Position numbers and translations under genes: made by a program. The notes beneath the pieces were generated by a model. The model was not told where the DNA came from. It ran no database searches and saw only the letters and a list, made by a program, of their open reading frames with translations. From Norana najaformis (taxonomy: Eukaryota; Annelida; Clitellata; Crassiclitellata; Hormogastridae), in NCBI GenBank assembly GCA_964023275.1, contig OZ029923.1:9748238-9812237 (forward strand): DNA of 64,000 nucleotides, read 5' to 3'. The first letter of the stretch is position 1. Each line of letters opens with the position of its first letter. This document shows, one piece after another, positions 25,301 through 38,053 of the stretch.

Positions 25301-28300
25301 CTAACCTTTGATGTTGAGACCGGCCACTTCCAGTTCATCGCGGTAAGAAGCAACAATCCTTTGGAAGTCTTCGAATGTGATGGCGCTCTTCTGGTCCAGT
25401 CCAGACTTCTCGAATAGACTGTCAGCCAGTTGAGTGATCTTGTTCTCCTCGATTGTCTCATTTGCCAGTTCAACCATCGACCTAGGACACAAGAGGCAGC
25501 TCAATATTTTAAATTTCCGCAATGCCTCAGTTAATCACTATTTTCCTGAGCAACTGTTCGTGCCTCTGATTCAAGAGTGCAAAACTTTCAAGGCAATGTG
25601 CTGAGGCTGAAACAGCAAAAGGGTTAACTCAACATCGGGTATGGTCAAAAGGGTAGAACTTAGCAGAGACAAGGACGCAGAACTGAAGTAGAAAGAGTTG
25701 TTGGCTGGTGGGTTGGTTTGTATGACAGGACTTTCAGAAGAAACTAAAAGGGATAGAGTGTTAAGTATTCCCGGTTAATTTGGAGTGATTCTAGCACAAA
25801 TTATATGTATTCTGAACCCCCTTAAAACCCTAGTTATGTTAGGTTATGTTACGCTATGTTATGCTATCCTATGTTATCCTATGCTATGTTATATTATGTT
25901 ATGTAAGTGTGACGCCTGGCATGTAAATCAATTATTTCATGTCAGTTCAATTTCAATCCAGTAAAACCTAGTCCAGCACCAGTTCAGCCCAATTTAGTCC
26001 CCTTCATTTAAATCTGGTCTAGATGACTTCAATCCTGTCCAGATCAATTCAATTACTCCAGTCCAGGAGACTCCAATTCATTTCAGTTCAGTCCAGTTCA
26101 GCCCTGTTCATTTTACTAGAGTTCATCACAGTACAGTTCGTTTCAATAAGTCCAGTCCGGTCGACTGGTTCAGTTCGGTCCAGTTCTACCGGTTCCATCT
26201 GGTCTAATCTAGTCCGATCTACCTCTTCTATATAACTGCGAATAACATTTAATAGCAGTTTATTCCGGACTTCTCAAGTTCAGCTGAAAACTCGGATAAA
26301 CTGACCTTAGCATTGTCTTGAAATCATCCTTCGTCAGCTTTCCAGATTCATTGATGTCGTACATGTCGAAGAGAAGCTTCACCTTGGCATTGGCATCACC
26401 TGAAATAATCAAAGACAATGGATCATTGATTCCTCCTCCTCCTCCCTGTCGTCATCCTTCTTTTCTTCCTCCTCCTTTTCAATTTCTCTTCTTCTTCCTC
26501 GTCCTCCTCGTCATCAATATGATCATTGTTTCCAACCTGTCGGTGTTTAATCTACATGATAATAGCCTTATACGTGTTGCACGTGGTCCATTCAGTACAA
26601 ACGGAAAAGGCGAGATATAACGCCAGTACCATCTTGCGAATAAAAACTGAGAAAGGGTTGTAGCTAACCGGGAGCTCAGGGAACTTTCCCAGAAGGGACA
26701 TTTTACCGAACTTGCGCGCAGATACGCTGCGCGGGATTGGCTGGTTAAGTTTGTCCCTCTTCCAATCAGAATAATAGTAATTATACTACTTCCGCTGCAA
26801 CTGCTGATGATGATAATAATGGTGATTCTGATGAGGAGGCGGAAGAGGAGGAGGAGAACGAAAACAAGAAGAAGAAGAAGAAGAAGAAGAAGAAAAAGAA
26901 GAAGAAGTGGAAGAAGAAATGTCATTATTGTTTTGTCTGCATTTATTAAGCGCCACTATCTAATGTCTAGGCATCAACCGATGGCGCTGAGCAGTTGTGA
27001 GTGAACGGCTTTCTCAGGGTCCCTAACAGAGTAAAAAGTCTCAGGTGAGGCTCGAACCTGTACGTTCGCGTTACTAGCCGAACGCTATAACTAATAGGCT
27101 ACCGTGTCCAAGTAGAAATAGCAGAAGAACCTTTTGCAAAAATGACGAAGAAGTCGAGGAATTCGCGGAACGAGATGGTTCCACTTCCGCTCTTGTCTAC
27201 CCATCGGAACATATTCTCGACGAACAATGAGTCAGGCTGCATGCTGAGAGCCTCGGCGAACTCGTATTTCGTCAGCTCAGTTCTCAATACTTCGGATCCC
27301 TCTCTCGGAATCATGGAATTCCTATACGTCGTGGTCTCCACAGCCTGGATAACCCAAAAAGTACATCTTGTCACAAGCTTTTATTTATTTATTTTTACCT
27401 AATTTTTATCACCGGTCCAATTAGTAAACTCCATTCTAGTTTGTCCCTTTGTCTAGTTCCACTTTGTTTGTTTGGTTTGTCCATTTTCCCAGCAGAATAA
27501 TAACAATTATACTACTAGTAGTAGTTGTATAGTATAAAAGTAAAGTATCCCATAACCCTCAAGTGAGACGTAGGAGAGGCGCTCATTCCATTTTCTTTAG
27601 GTCCTTGAGCCGGCAATGGACGAATCCCAAGGTCCTGGACACGGGGCCAGTGCATCGCAGGCCTTTACGTTTACTTCCCAGCTTGCGCCGGTGCCAAATT
27701 ATACTGCTTGGTGAAAGTGGCACGGTGTGCGCAAACAACCTGCCCAGGGCTGCTACACGGAGTCGAACCCGCGACCGCATGATCATTGGCCAATCGCGTT
27801 ACCGATACACCACCTTGCCGCACATACTAGTATAGTCAAATCTCTATTCTGGTTCAGTTATAGTAAGTCAAGTCCAGTGCAGTGTAGTCTATTCGGGTTC
27901 AGTTAAGGGCAGTCCAGTCCAGTCCACTGTTTGTAATGAACTACATCGCTTTGCATTGTGTCAAGTTGTATTGTTTACCTGGATTTTGTTGTATCATATT
28001 GCATTGTATTATTGTATTGCATAATATTATATACATGTATTGTATTTAAATTGAACTTACGTGTTTGACGACGGTATTGAAGAAGGCTTCCAGTGTCTCT
28101 TGGCGCTTAGCTTTTGTGATGGCGGACTGTTTCAGTTGTTTTTTACCAATCGAGCTTGGAGAACTGACAGAAACGGACATACTTCTAAAGAACTCGTTCA
28201 ACAAACGCAGACAGGACTCCCGTTCCTCCGCCCTTTCAAAGTCAAGCACCTGTTAACAAGAATATTGCAATTAATGCCTGTAACCCACCTGCTAATTAGA

Positions 28301-31300
28301 ATAAGCCAGACAATTCCTCTTGATAGGAATTCCTGTTCATAGGAATGCCAGTCAATACCTATAAAGTACCTGTAGTTGCGCACAAATATCTTTGTCGTCA
28401 AGCAGTGAAATTGGTAGAAGCGTAAGCTTCGAAGTAAACGGCAAGTCCTACGACGAGCTGACCCCGTAGCCAGGACCTTTAGATTCGTACACTTCCGGCT
28501 CAAGGGCCGAAGGAAAGTATATAAGATTTAAGTATGCAAGCCTAATATCTTTATGGTAAATTGGGACTTTTGCGATATGTCGGATGGCCATGCCTAAGTG
28601 AACTTGAGAGCTACTGAAAAGCGTTATATAAATGTTTATCTAAAATATGTACATACAAAAAACACTTATTCGCGTAATAGCAAGTCAAAATGTTAGGATG
28701 TATGTATTGAGGAGCAAGAGCCTCAGAGTAGACTGTGTTGAAGGGGCGCTATGTATGAATGAATGATGAATGAATGAATGAGTGAATGAATGATTGAATT
28801 CTTACGAGGTCATATTCTCCTGGAACTCGAACAAGCATCATGGTCAACGACATGTCAGCTGCCAGCACTATAGCGACGCGGTCACTACCGGTCAATCTAG
28901 TCAGCTCTATCGCTCGGACACTTTTTCCGCTTTCCTTGACGATGATTCGTCGCTTGGTTGTGTCCAGGTGGACCGTAATGACGCGCTCACCTTCCGATTC
29001 CCCGATCCACTCGATGGCTGTTTGAACAAAACAGGACAGTTCGGACATTCAGATTGGAAATGTGTTTCCGACAGAACAGTTCGCGAATTCAGATTAGGAA
29101 ATTTCTGTGGACAGAACAGTTTCGGTAATCAGGCTAGGAAATTGCTTTGAACAGAACAGTTTCCGCATTCAGATTAGGAAATTGCTGTGGACAGAACAGT
29201 TTCCGCATTCAGATTAGGAAATTGCTTTGGACAGAACATTTCCTCATTCAGATTAGGAAATTGCTTTGGTCAGAACAGTTTCCGCATTCAGATTAGGAAA
29301 TTGCTTTGGACAGAACAGTTTCCTCATTCAGATTAGGAAATTGCTGTGGACAGAACAGTTTCCGCATTCAGATTAGGAAATTGCTTTGGACAGAACATTT
29401 CCTCATTCAGATTAGGAAATTGCTTTGGACAGAACAGTTTCCGCATTCAGATTAGGAAATTGCTTTGGACAGAACAGTTTCCGCATTCAGATTAGGAAAT
29501 TGCTGTGGACAGAACAGTTTCGGTAATCAGGCTAGGAAATTGCTTTGAACAGAACAGTTTCGGCATTCGGATTAGGGAATTGCTGTGGACAGAACAGTTT
29601 CGGTATTCAGAACAGATGTGTTTTCGACAGGACATTTCGGACATTCACACTAAGAAATTTTTTTCGAAAGAACAGTTCCGGTCTTCAGATAAGAACACTT
29701 TAGGCATTAAAATCATGAGAGTATATTCGACATAGCAGTTCCGGCATTCATTTAAGAAAAGTACAGTATTTTCGACCGAACACTCCGAGCATTTCGATCA
29801 CTTTCACACCTTGATTCGAACATTGTGGTTATGGATTCATTAGAGACTGGTTGCGAGAACATTTTGAACTTTAAACTATACTGGACTTGACTAGTAGGGA
29901 AGAGAAAAAAACTAGTTGAGACGAGTCGAGACTAGGACATCTCACCAAGTCTGCTATTCTTGCAACTTCTGGGCAGGCTTTTTAATCCGCCGCTCCACCT
30001 TCAAACGCCACCCACCGTATCAGTCTGACTGCCTACCTGAATCCCCCTTGGATCTCAACCTAGAATCGAAGCTAAATTTGCCTGCCTCAGCGATTAAGTT
30101 TTTGACTGAGCGCTGACTACTAGTAAGCAGCTTCCCACAACTTTGTTTTTGCGTGCTACAGAAATCCAGAGATTATGATTACGATTACTAGACGAGACTA
30201 CTAGACGAGACTAGACTAAACTATACTGATTGTGAGTGGCCGAGGGTGGACTGGATTGGTCATCTAGATTACATATGGAAGAACACAGTCTGTACCTGAT
30301 ATGACTTGGACTGCGTTATCGACGATCATCGTCCTACGTTTCCTGGACTTGTGAAGATTTTCCGTTTCGTACTGGACAGTTTTCTTGTGGAAGTGGGCCA
30401 GGCAGAGCAGCACACCGATGATGGCTATACACAACGACAGCGAACAGCTGAGTTAAAAACCCCAACCAAAATCCAGCATATGGGAAGACCTATGGGAACA
30501 ATTAAAGTGTCTGAAGAAAGTATCTTCAGCTGGGGAAAAATTGAAGACATATTCAGCCGAAGCTTGGAAATTCCCTTCCCAGTTCTGTGTGTTCTGTCAC
30601 TTTTTAAAGACTCGTCTATTTCAACTTGCTTAACCACTATAGCCTGACTTCTGGTTTCCCTGACCGTTCGAATTTCGACCTGGCTTCTCCAAAGGATTAT
30701 GATTTTTGACTACTGTTTCACTTAAAACGACCATCGACTGATGCTTTATGCATTACGATAGTCATAGACGTCATTAGATTAGATTAGAAATACCCTGAAC
30801 GAGAAGGGGAAGTGAAAGCTCCTTTCCCCTAGAAATTGCCCTCTGGTTGTCGTGAGACGGGGGTACCTACGTGCGAGGGATCCGAGAACGAAGAGGAGGG
30901 TCAGAGCGTAAGAGAGTTCGCTCCCGTAGAAGTAGTCGTAGCTCTTGATCTTCGTACAGTTCTCCATGTGACCAGCCAAGTGACTCAGCTGGAACGGCTG
31001 TGGACACGGATCATCTGGCGAAAACACAACCAATGCTATATCTCTGCTGTAATGTCACAAAATACAGTGCAGTAAGTAAAGTGTAATGTATCATGATGCA
31101 ATGTAGAAGAAACGTAATTTAGTGTAATGTGATGGCCCAGAAACTTGTTTTGGTTGGGGTTGCATATTAAAAACTGATTTTGAAAATCTTGGAGAAAAAG
31201 ATAATAGAAATCTGTGAAATTAGTAGAAATTCGAATAAAAATGGGAGAAAACAGTTCGATAGAAGACATAATTTGCTTTACCATTACCTTTACATTTACC

Positions 31301-34300
31301 TTAACCCTGGGATTGCACCTGCTAAGTGGAAGAAGAGATTTACCTTACCATTACCTTTACATTCACCTGCTCAATGGAAGAAGAGCTTTACCTGACCATT
31401 ACCTTTATATTTACATGTGCCCTGAGAACGCACCTGCGTGGTGGAAGAAAGGATTTTTCTGAATATGTTTCCGACTGATGTTAGTAACGGCAAGAATGAC
31501 ATCGAGGATCGTCGTGTTCATGATCTCGTTGAATTCAGCCTCAGTGAAGAGTCTACAGACGACGAAAGACAAACCATTGTTCTTTCATCTCATTAAAAAT
31601 TTTAAACAGTTTACTGCTATCAATGCTTATAACGATTTTCCTGTAAACAGTTTACAACAATTTACTGTTTACAACGATTTACCGCGCCAGGCAGACGGAT
31701 AGAAAGAGAGACACACACAGGCACACCGACATACAGGCAGACATGCATACATACAAACAGACAGATAGTCATACAAACACACATAGAGACATGCAAGTCA
31801 GACAGACAGGGACGGGCATAAAGACAGATAAGCATGTGTGATAGAAAGACATACAGAAAGACAAAAGACAGACAAGCAAACAGACAGAAAGACAGGCGAA
31901 GATACGGACAGACAGATAGCAGGCACGCGAACAGACTTACACAATACAGACAGACATATGTAGACGTAATCGTCGTAATCATAAAACCGCACATTTATGT
32001 GGCGCCGTACTTGTTCTGTTTGTAGTTTTCGAACCAGAAACGGTCTCCATTTCTTATCCGGAGGAATTGGTTCTTGATGATCGTTCGGAAGAGAGGACCC
32101 GGTCCTCTTGCGGTAGTCTCCAACATTCCAGCAGGCCAGATGTCAAGGTCGTCCAGCGAGTTGTTGTACAATTTACTTAGGTTGGCAAATATTTCCGGTT
32201 TCTGAAAACATTAACTGAAAACGTTAACTGAAAACATTAACTTCTAGTTAAATGTGATAGCTGATATTGTAGCTTTTAGTGACTTTACTTAATCTTCACA
32301 AATTGTAACATACAACATCATAGTAGCACTTTAAACTTATCTGCTAGGCCGATCAGTTTGGTTCTAAACTATTACAAACATTGCAATACGTTGTAGTAAC
32401 AAGACAATATGGTAGTCTATAGTGTCTTACTTAACACAATACAATATAACATGACACGACAACACAACATCCGAACTGCGTACGTCTTTGTAGAGCTGTG
32501 GGTTGATGTCCTCCCAGCAGGTAATCCTCGGGAGACCGAAGAACTCCCTTGCCGAGTTGTAGTCGGTCAGTCCATGGTCTCTGCCCCTCTGGATATTCAC
32601 AGCCATCAGGTCCCTCCGCGAGAACTCCAGTGTTCCAAAGACGTCTCCGTGCAGGTCGGGAGTGACAATATGGTCTTCTTTTTCGGCAATCTGGGAGGCC
32701 ATTCCCATGATCAGTTGGTCTATATCTGTTTCGTCAATAGCCTCCTGCGTGACAAGGTAGGAAAAAATTTAAGGCTAAAAGGTTAAGACATAAAGATACT
32801 TGGCTTTATAAAATCTCCTTATGAGCCTATTGGTAAATGTAGCACATTTGTTGCAATTGTATTTGTAATTGTAATCACGAAAATTTATACAGCATCATAA
32901 GTAGCAAGCTACTTCAAGTAAGTAAGTAAGTAAGACATTTATTAACACGCCATATGTCCATCGGCTGAGCGAGGAATCGTAGGCGTGGATGAGTCACTTC
33001 GGTCAGACAACAAAAGCAAGACGGTACAAATAGGTCTTGAGCCGCTTTATGAAAATGTCTAATGAAATGTTGTTGTGAGTAATGTAGACAGGGAGACTGT
33101 TCCAGATGATTGGTGCAGAATTGCTGAATCCGCCTCTGGAGAATTCAGACCGATAGTCTCGGATGTCAGGAAGAGACAAAAGGCTTTGTGTAGCAGAACG
33201 CAGAGATCTGGATGGCTGATAGCGCTGTAAGGACGATGACAGATGAAGCAGGCTGATTGGTTGAGAGAGTCTTACGTGTAAGGAGAGCTATCTTGTAAGT
33301 GATCCTGGAACTGATAGGCAGCCAGTGTAACTTTGCGGGTGCTTTACAATGTCAAATGTCGGCACGCACAAGAGCCCAACAATAAATGATAAATGAGCAA
33401 TGTACAAAATCAAAAGGTGACACTAGAGTTGACATGTCTCTATGGAAACTCAGGAGAGCCGGAAAGGCAAACATAACCCAATTGGATTAAGTTTTTTCTG
33501 GCTCAACACTGACACTGATGATAACATTATCAAAGGGTTATGTAATGTGATATTTTATGCTGATGAACATATTTTAAAACACTAATGACGAATGTGAAAT
33601 ATATAATCAATACATTAACATATTTATAACATATTATGTTAAATTGTTAACATAGTTATTACTTAACCTCAGTTTACCTAACCTTAACTTACATAACTTG
33701 CCTTATCCGAAATACTGGGACCATCATTTTCACTTTACCTGCGGGTTCCAGAAGGTGTTGCACGTTCTCAGAGCTGCCTGTCCCGCAAAATGAGTCGACA
33801 ACGTGGTATTTAAAAATACACATGTGTCTCCTTCCATTTTCCTGTTTTTATCAAAACACCAGAAAGCAATTCTATAAACCAAGTCAGCATAGAAAATATT
33901 TAATCAAAATATACAATACCACAAATGTGTACCAGGCTACGATCGTTAAATTAACATACCTGTAACAAATTCATGCACTACATACCCGTTATATAAATGT
34001 TATCAATCTCATCCTTCAAGCGGCAACTCAAAACCTTTTATTTTCTTAACTAATCTATCACCTAGTTTGCTTCCTTTGCTACTGACTGTCTCCCTCTGAG
34101 CGACTGACCGTGCCTCTGATTCAATTGTTTTATGCCCGACATGTTAATCTCTTAATATTCATTGATTGATTGATTGATTCATTCATTCATTTATGTTATG
34201 CTTCGGTATCTACATGCCTAGAATGATTGTTAGGCTATACAAGACTAAACTAGACTACAACAGAATAGAATAGACTAGGCTCTAAGAGTATGGTCCATGG

Positions 34301-37300
34301 ACCACAGGTGGTAAACGAATGTGAGGCAGATGATCCACGCGGCGAGTAACCGAAATAAATCCGCGACGCCCTTTCCTGTACACTGCCTAACATTGTGTTG
34401 TCGCAGTTCGGTAGCAAGCATTCTGACGCTTGTTTTTTCCAAGTCCTTATCTTTCTTAATGTCGCCGTTGAGAAACACTTCTACCTTGACGGTCAAAGCA
34501 TTTATTTCTGTTAAAAATCGTTGGACCTTAGAACGCAGGTGGTCCGCCTAAGTTTGACTCTGGCTAAGAGGTCCCAGTGCGAAAAACTGAGAACCACTGA
34601 ACAAGACCAGAACAGACTAGACTCTGACTAGACTAGAATAGAATAGAGTAGAATAGAGTAGAATAGAGTAGAATAGAGTAGAATAGAGTAGAATAGAGTA
34701 GAATAGAGTAGAATAGAGTAGAATAGAGTAGAATAGAGTAGAATAGAGTAGAATAGAGTAGAATAGAGTAGAATAGAGTAGAATAGAGTAGAATAGAGTA
34801 GAATAGAGTAGAATAGTTTAATCAGCTGGGGAGTTGCAGATGTGAGCTGCACAGGTCAGTTATTAAAACTTCGGGTAGTGTAGAGCTGATTGCTGACCTG
34901 CGGAATACTCCTGGCGGAACTAGGGTGTGTCCGAACCTCATCGCAGCCGACTGGAAGACGTGAGCGATCTGAGGATGAATGTTGGGGTTGTAAGAATCTG
35001 TCAAACAGAAATGCACGCATGAGCTGTGGCGCATTCAACTCTATGCTGGACTCTTTGCAGTGTCTTGTGAAAGTGACTTTTTGGTAGCTGTACAAGATCT
35101 CGAATGAGCACGAGAGTTGTTATGCTACCTATGACCTGGTGACAATGACTGATGTACAGCCAATCATTATTAGTAATTGAATGGGTTTAAAGACAAGATA
35201 AATTAGAGATTCACAACAGGTACGATTAAGGTAAGGTAAGATATAACGTATTGTATGTTAGAGTAAGGTAAAGTTACGTAAGGTAATGTAAGGTATGGTT
35301 TAGTGAGCACAGCTGCCGCTATCGATTATTAAGGTAAAATTATACAGACGAAGGTATAGTACTCAGAAGGTGAATTCGGACGCGGTTAAGGTAAGGTAAG
35401 GTAGGGTAAGATAAGGCAAGGCAAAGTAAAAGATAGATGAATAATTTAACTTACTGTCATAAGGAGGTAGCGTTTCATTAAGCCAAGCAGGAAACCATTC
35501 ATAGTAAACGATTTTCTGTAATAAAATTGTGCAATATTAGTATAACAGCAGCAGCATTAGCAGCAGCTACAACAACAACAGCAATAACAACAACAATAAT
35601 CAATAATGCCCTAAAAGTTTGAGTTAATAATAATAGCAACAATAATGTCGACAACGACGACGATGATGATGACGATGATGATGATGGTATTCTTGTCGTT
35701 GACCCCCAAAAATGGGACTCCAGATCAGAAACTCGCATTTATAATTATTAAGATGATGCTGACAATGATACTTGCATTTTTGATTAAGTTGATGATTCTA
35801 ATACGTAAGTATGCTATATTCTCCTATGTTATTCTCTACGATGCTTTGCTATACTAATCTTTCCTCGGCGCTGTAGAAGTCATTAGATTAGACAAGATTA
35901 GATAATATGAGAGTGATATCGGTGGATAGATGTCGCTCTAGGACAGTCACCTGGTGAGTGGCGATGACCCATTTCCTGGCTTCGAAAAAGAGTCTTTCGT
36001 CGCTCCAGTCCGGGTGACCGTGTTTCAGCTGGCGGGCCTTGAAGTTGTGGTAGCGGAACCACATGACTCCCATCGTCAGCAGAAAGGGGTTCTCGTTTCC
36101 ACGCGGGTTTCCAATCGCTGGAAGAGAAAGAATATTCCCAGATATGATCTCCAGATAAGAAGTCCAGTTAAGATGAGATGCGACAGGACAAGATAAGACG
36201 TGATGGGATAAGATGTGCTAAGATATAAAATGAGGAGGAACAAGGTAAGTTAGGATAGGATAAAATAGCATAAGACAAGACAGGGCGAGAGAAGACGGCG
36301 CTCTATAAATGTCTAAGCATAAATCATAATTTAACATAGCATACTTTAACATAGTATAACACAACAAAACCCTGCGTAACATAACATGTCACAACATAAC
36401 ACAACACAACATAACACAACACGACGCAATACAAACGCAAATAACAGCAGAACCCAGAATAACACGGGACCTACTGTAGAATCGTTTGACCGGCTTGAGA
36501 TAGTGGTCCCTCGGGGGTGGCGGGTTGGCATAGGGAAGCCGCTTTACGTTCACGGCCGGGAAGTACCTCGCAGTTTTTTCGGTGTCGTTCAAGGCCTTCA
36601 AGAGACCGTCTTTAAACGACCGTAGAACGTCGCTCCAGGCTTTGTTCGGTCCGTACGTCAGAGTCCCGTCGAAGAATGCACTGACCTCGTTCAGCTGAAG
36701 TCACAGAAGTTAATAATCTTGCTTACATGCCTCTATAGAGAACTTCAGATTCTAATTTATGATTAATATATGCAGAATAAATATGTGCAGAATTAATTTA
36801 TTCAGAATTAATTAGGGTATTCAATCAGTCTCCCTTCTATAGAAAATGCCCAGTGGCCCCCAGTTTCTTCCTCTCCTCCACAACCTGGTCTACACAGACT
36901 AGGCCTACACACAGAGCATCTGTCCCGCGTAATTGTACTAATAGACGTAGGACCACCGATACGCGTTTCTTAGTCTTTTACACAAATAAATATTTGCAGA
37001 ATTAATGCGAAATTTTTAAATTTATCCTAAATTATTTATTGAATTCTTAAATAATACATATAGGGTTATTTATTTTGAATTTCTGTATATATTCCGAAAA
37101 CTAGAGCATCTTGCATTTTCGCTGAGAAATGCATTCTCTCTGTATTTACCTGTTCTCTTGGTACGTTTGGAGAATACCCAGTTCGAGCATCATATCTTGT
37201 TCGGAGAAGTGGTAACTCCCGACCACCCTCCCCTTCCGGGTCAAAGAGGGGATGACCTTTCGGAATCGGAATGTTGAAGTATTCCACCGGGCAACCGGAT

Positions 37301-38011
37301 CCCTGGGCGTCAAGGATTTCTTCCACCAACTGTTGACCTGAAGTTGGAAAGAATTGAAACTCCGAACACTGAACTGCAAACCGTTGTTCCAAGGGACTAG
37401 TTTCCCTTAGAGCGGCGCGATAAAAATTTATGATGACAATTATAAATTGCAACAACAAAAGGGAAACTTTATCCGGAAATTTTGGGATAAAGACTGATTG
37501 TTGGAGACATGTTCCTTGGGCTTCTTACACAGTTTCCTTGGACTCTTCAGATAGATTTCTTCGATTCCAAATCTTGAAGAATCAGTTCTTTCTTTCTACC
37601 TGGCAGTGTTCTGTCCTCAGGCAAGTCCACAAATCAAACGAATCACCAGTTGACTGGCTCAGAGGGAAACCTATCCGCCGTAATTAATCTAATCTGATCT
37701 TATCTAATCTAGTCTAATCTAATCTAATGATTGTACGACGCTCTTCTCTGTTCTGTGCCATTTCCTTAATCTCCTTGTAGTCCTGTCTGCCTCCTCTATC
37801 CGTCATCCGTCCTATAGCATTGTCATTGGCCTTTCGACGACTTTATATGCTTCAACCTTTACTTAAGCACCGCCCTCGGGTTAAAGTAACATTTATAACG
37901 ATGACAGCGGCGACAATAATGAATCTGCCAGTGTTCATGATAATCACAGTGACGATGATAATAGTGGTAGTAGTAGTAGTCAGAATGAAATGATGATGAT
38001 GATGACGACGA

Positions 38012-38053
<42 letters not shown>

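Noticed and set aside
24613..25473. 286-codon minus-strand open frame of Ser-Gln-Ser-Ile repeats
   Set aside because: It is the in-frame reading of a 12-base intronic tandem array; its C-terminal end is antisense filler and its start overlaps exon 20 in another frame.
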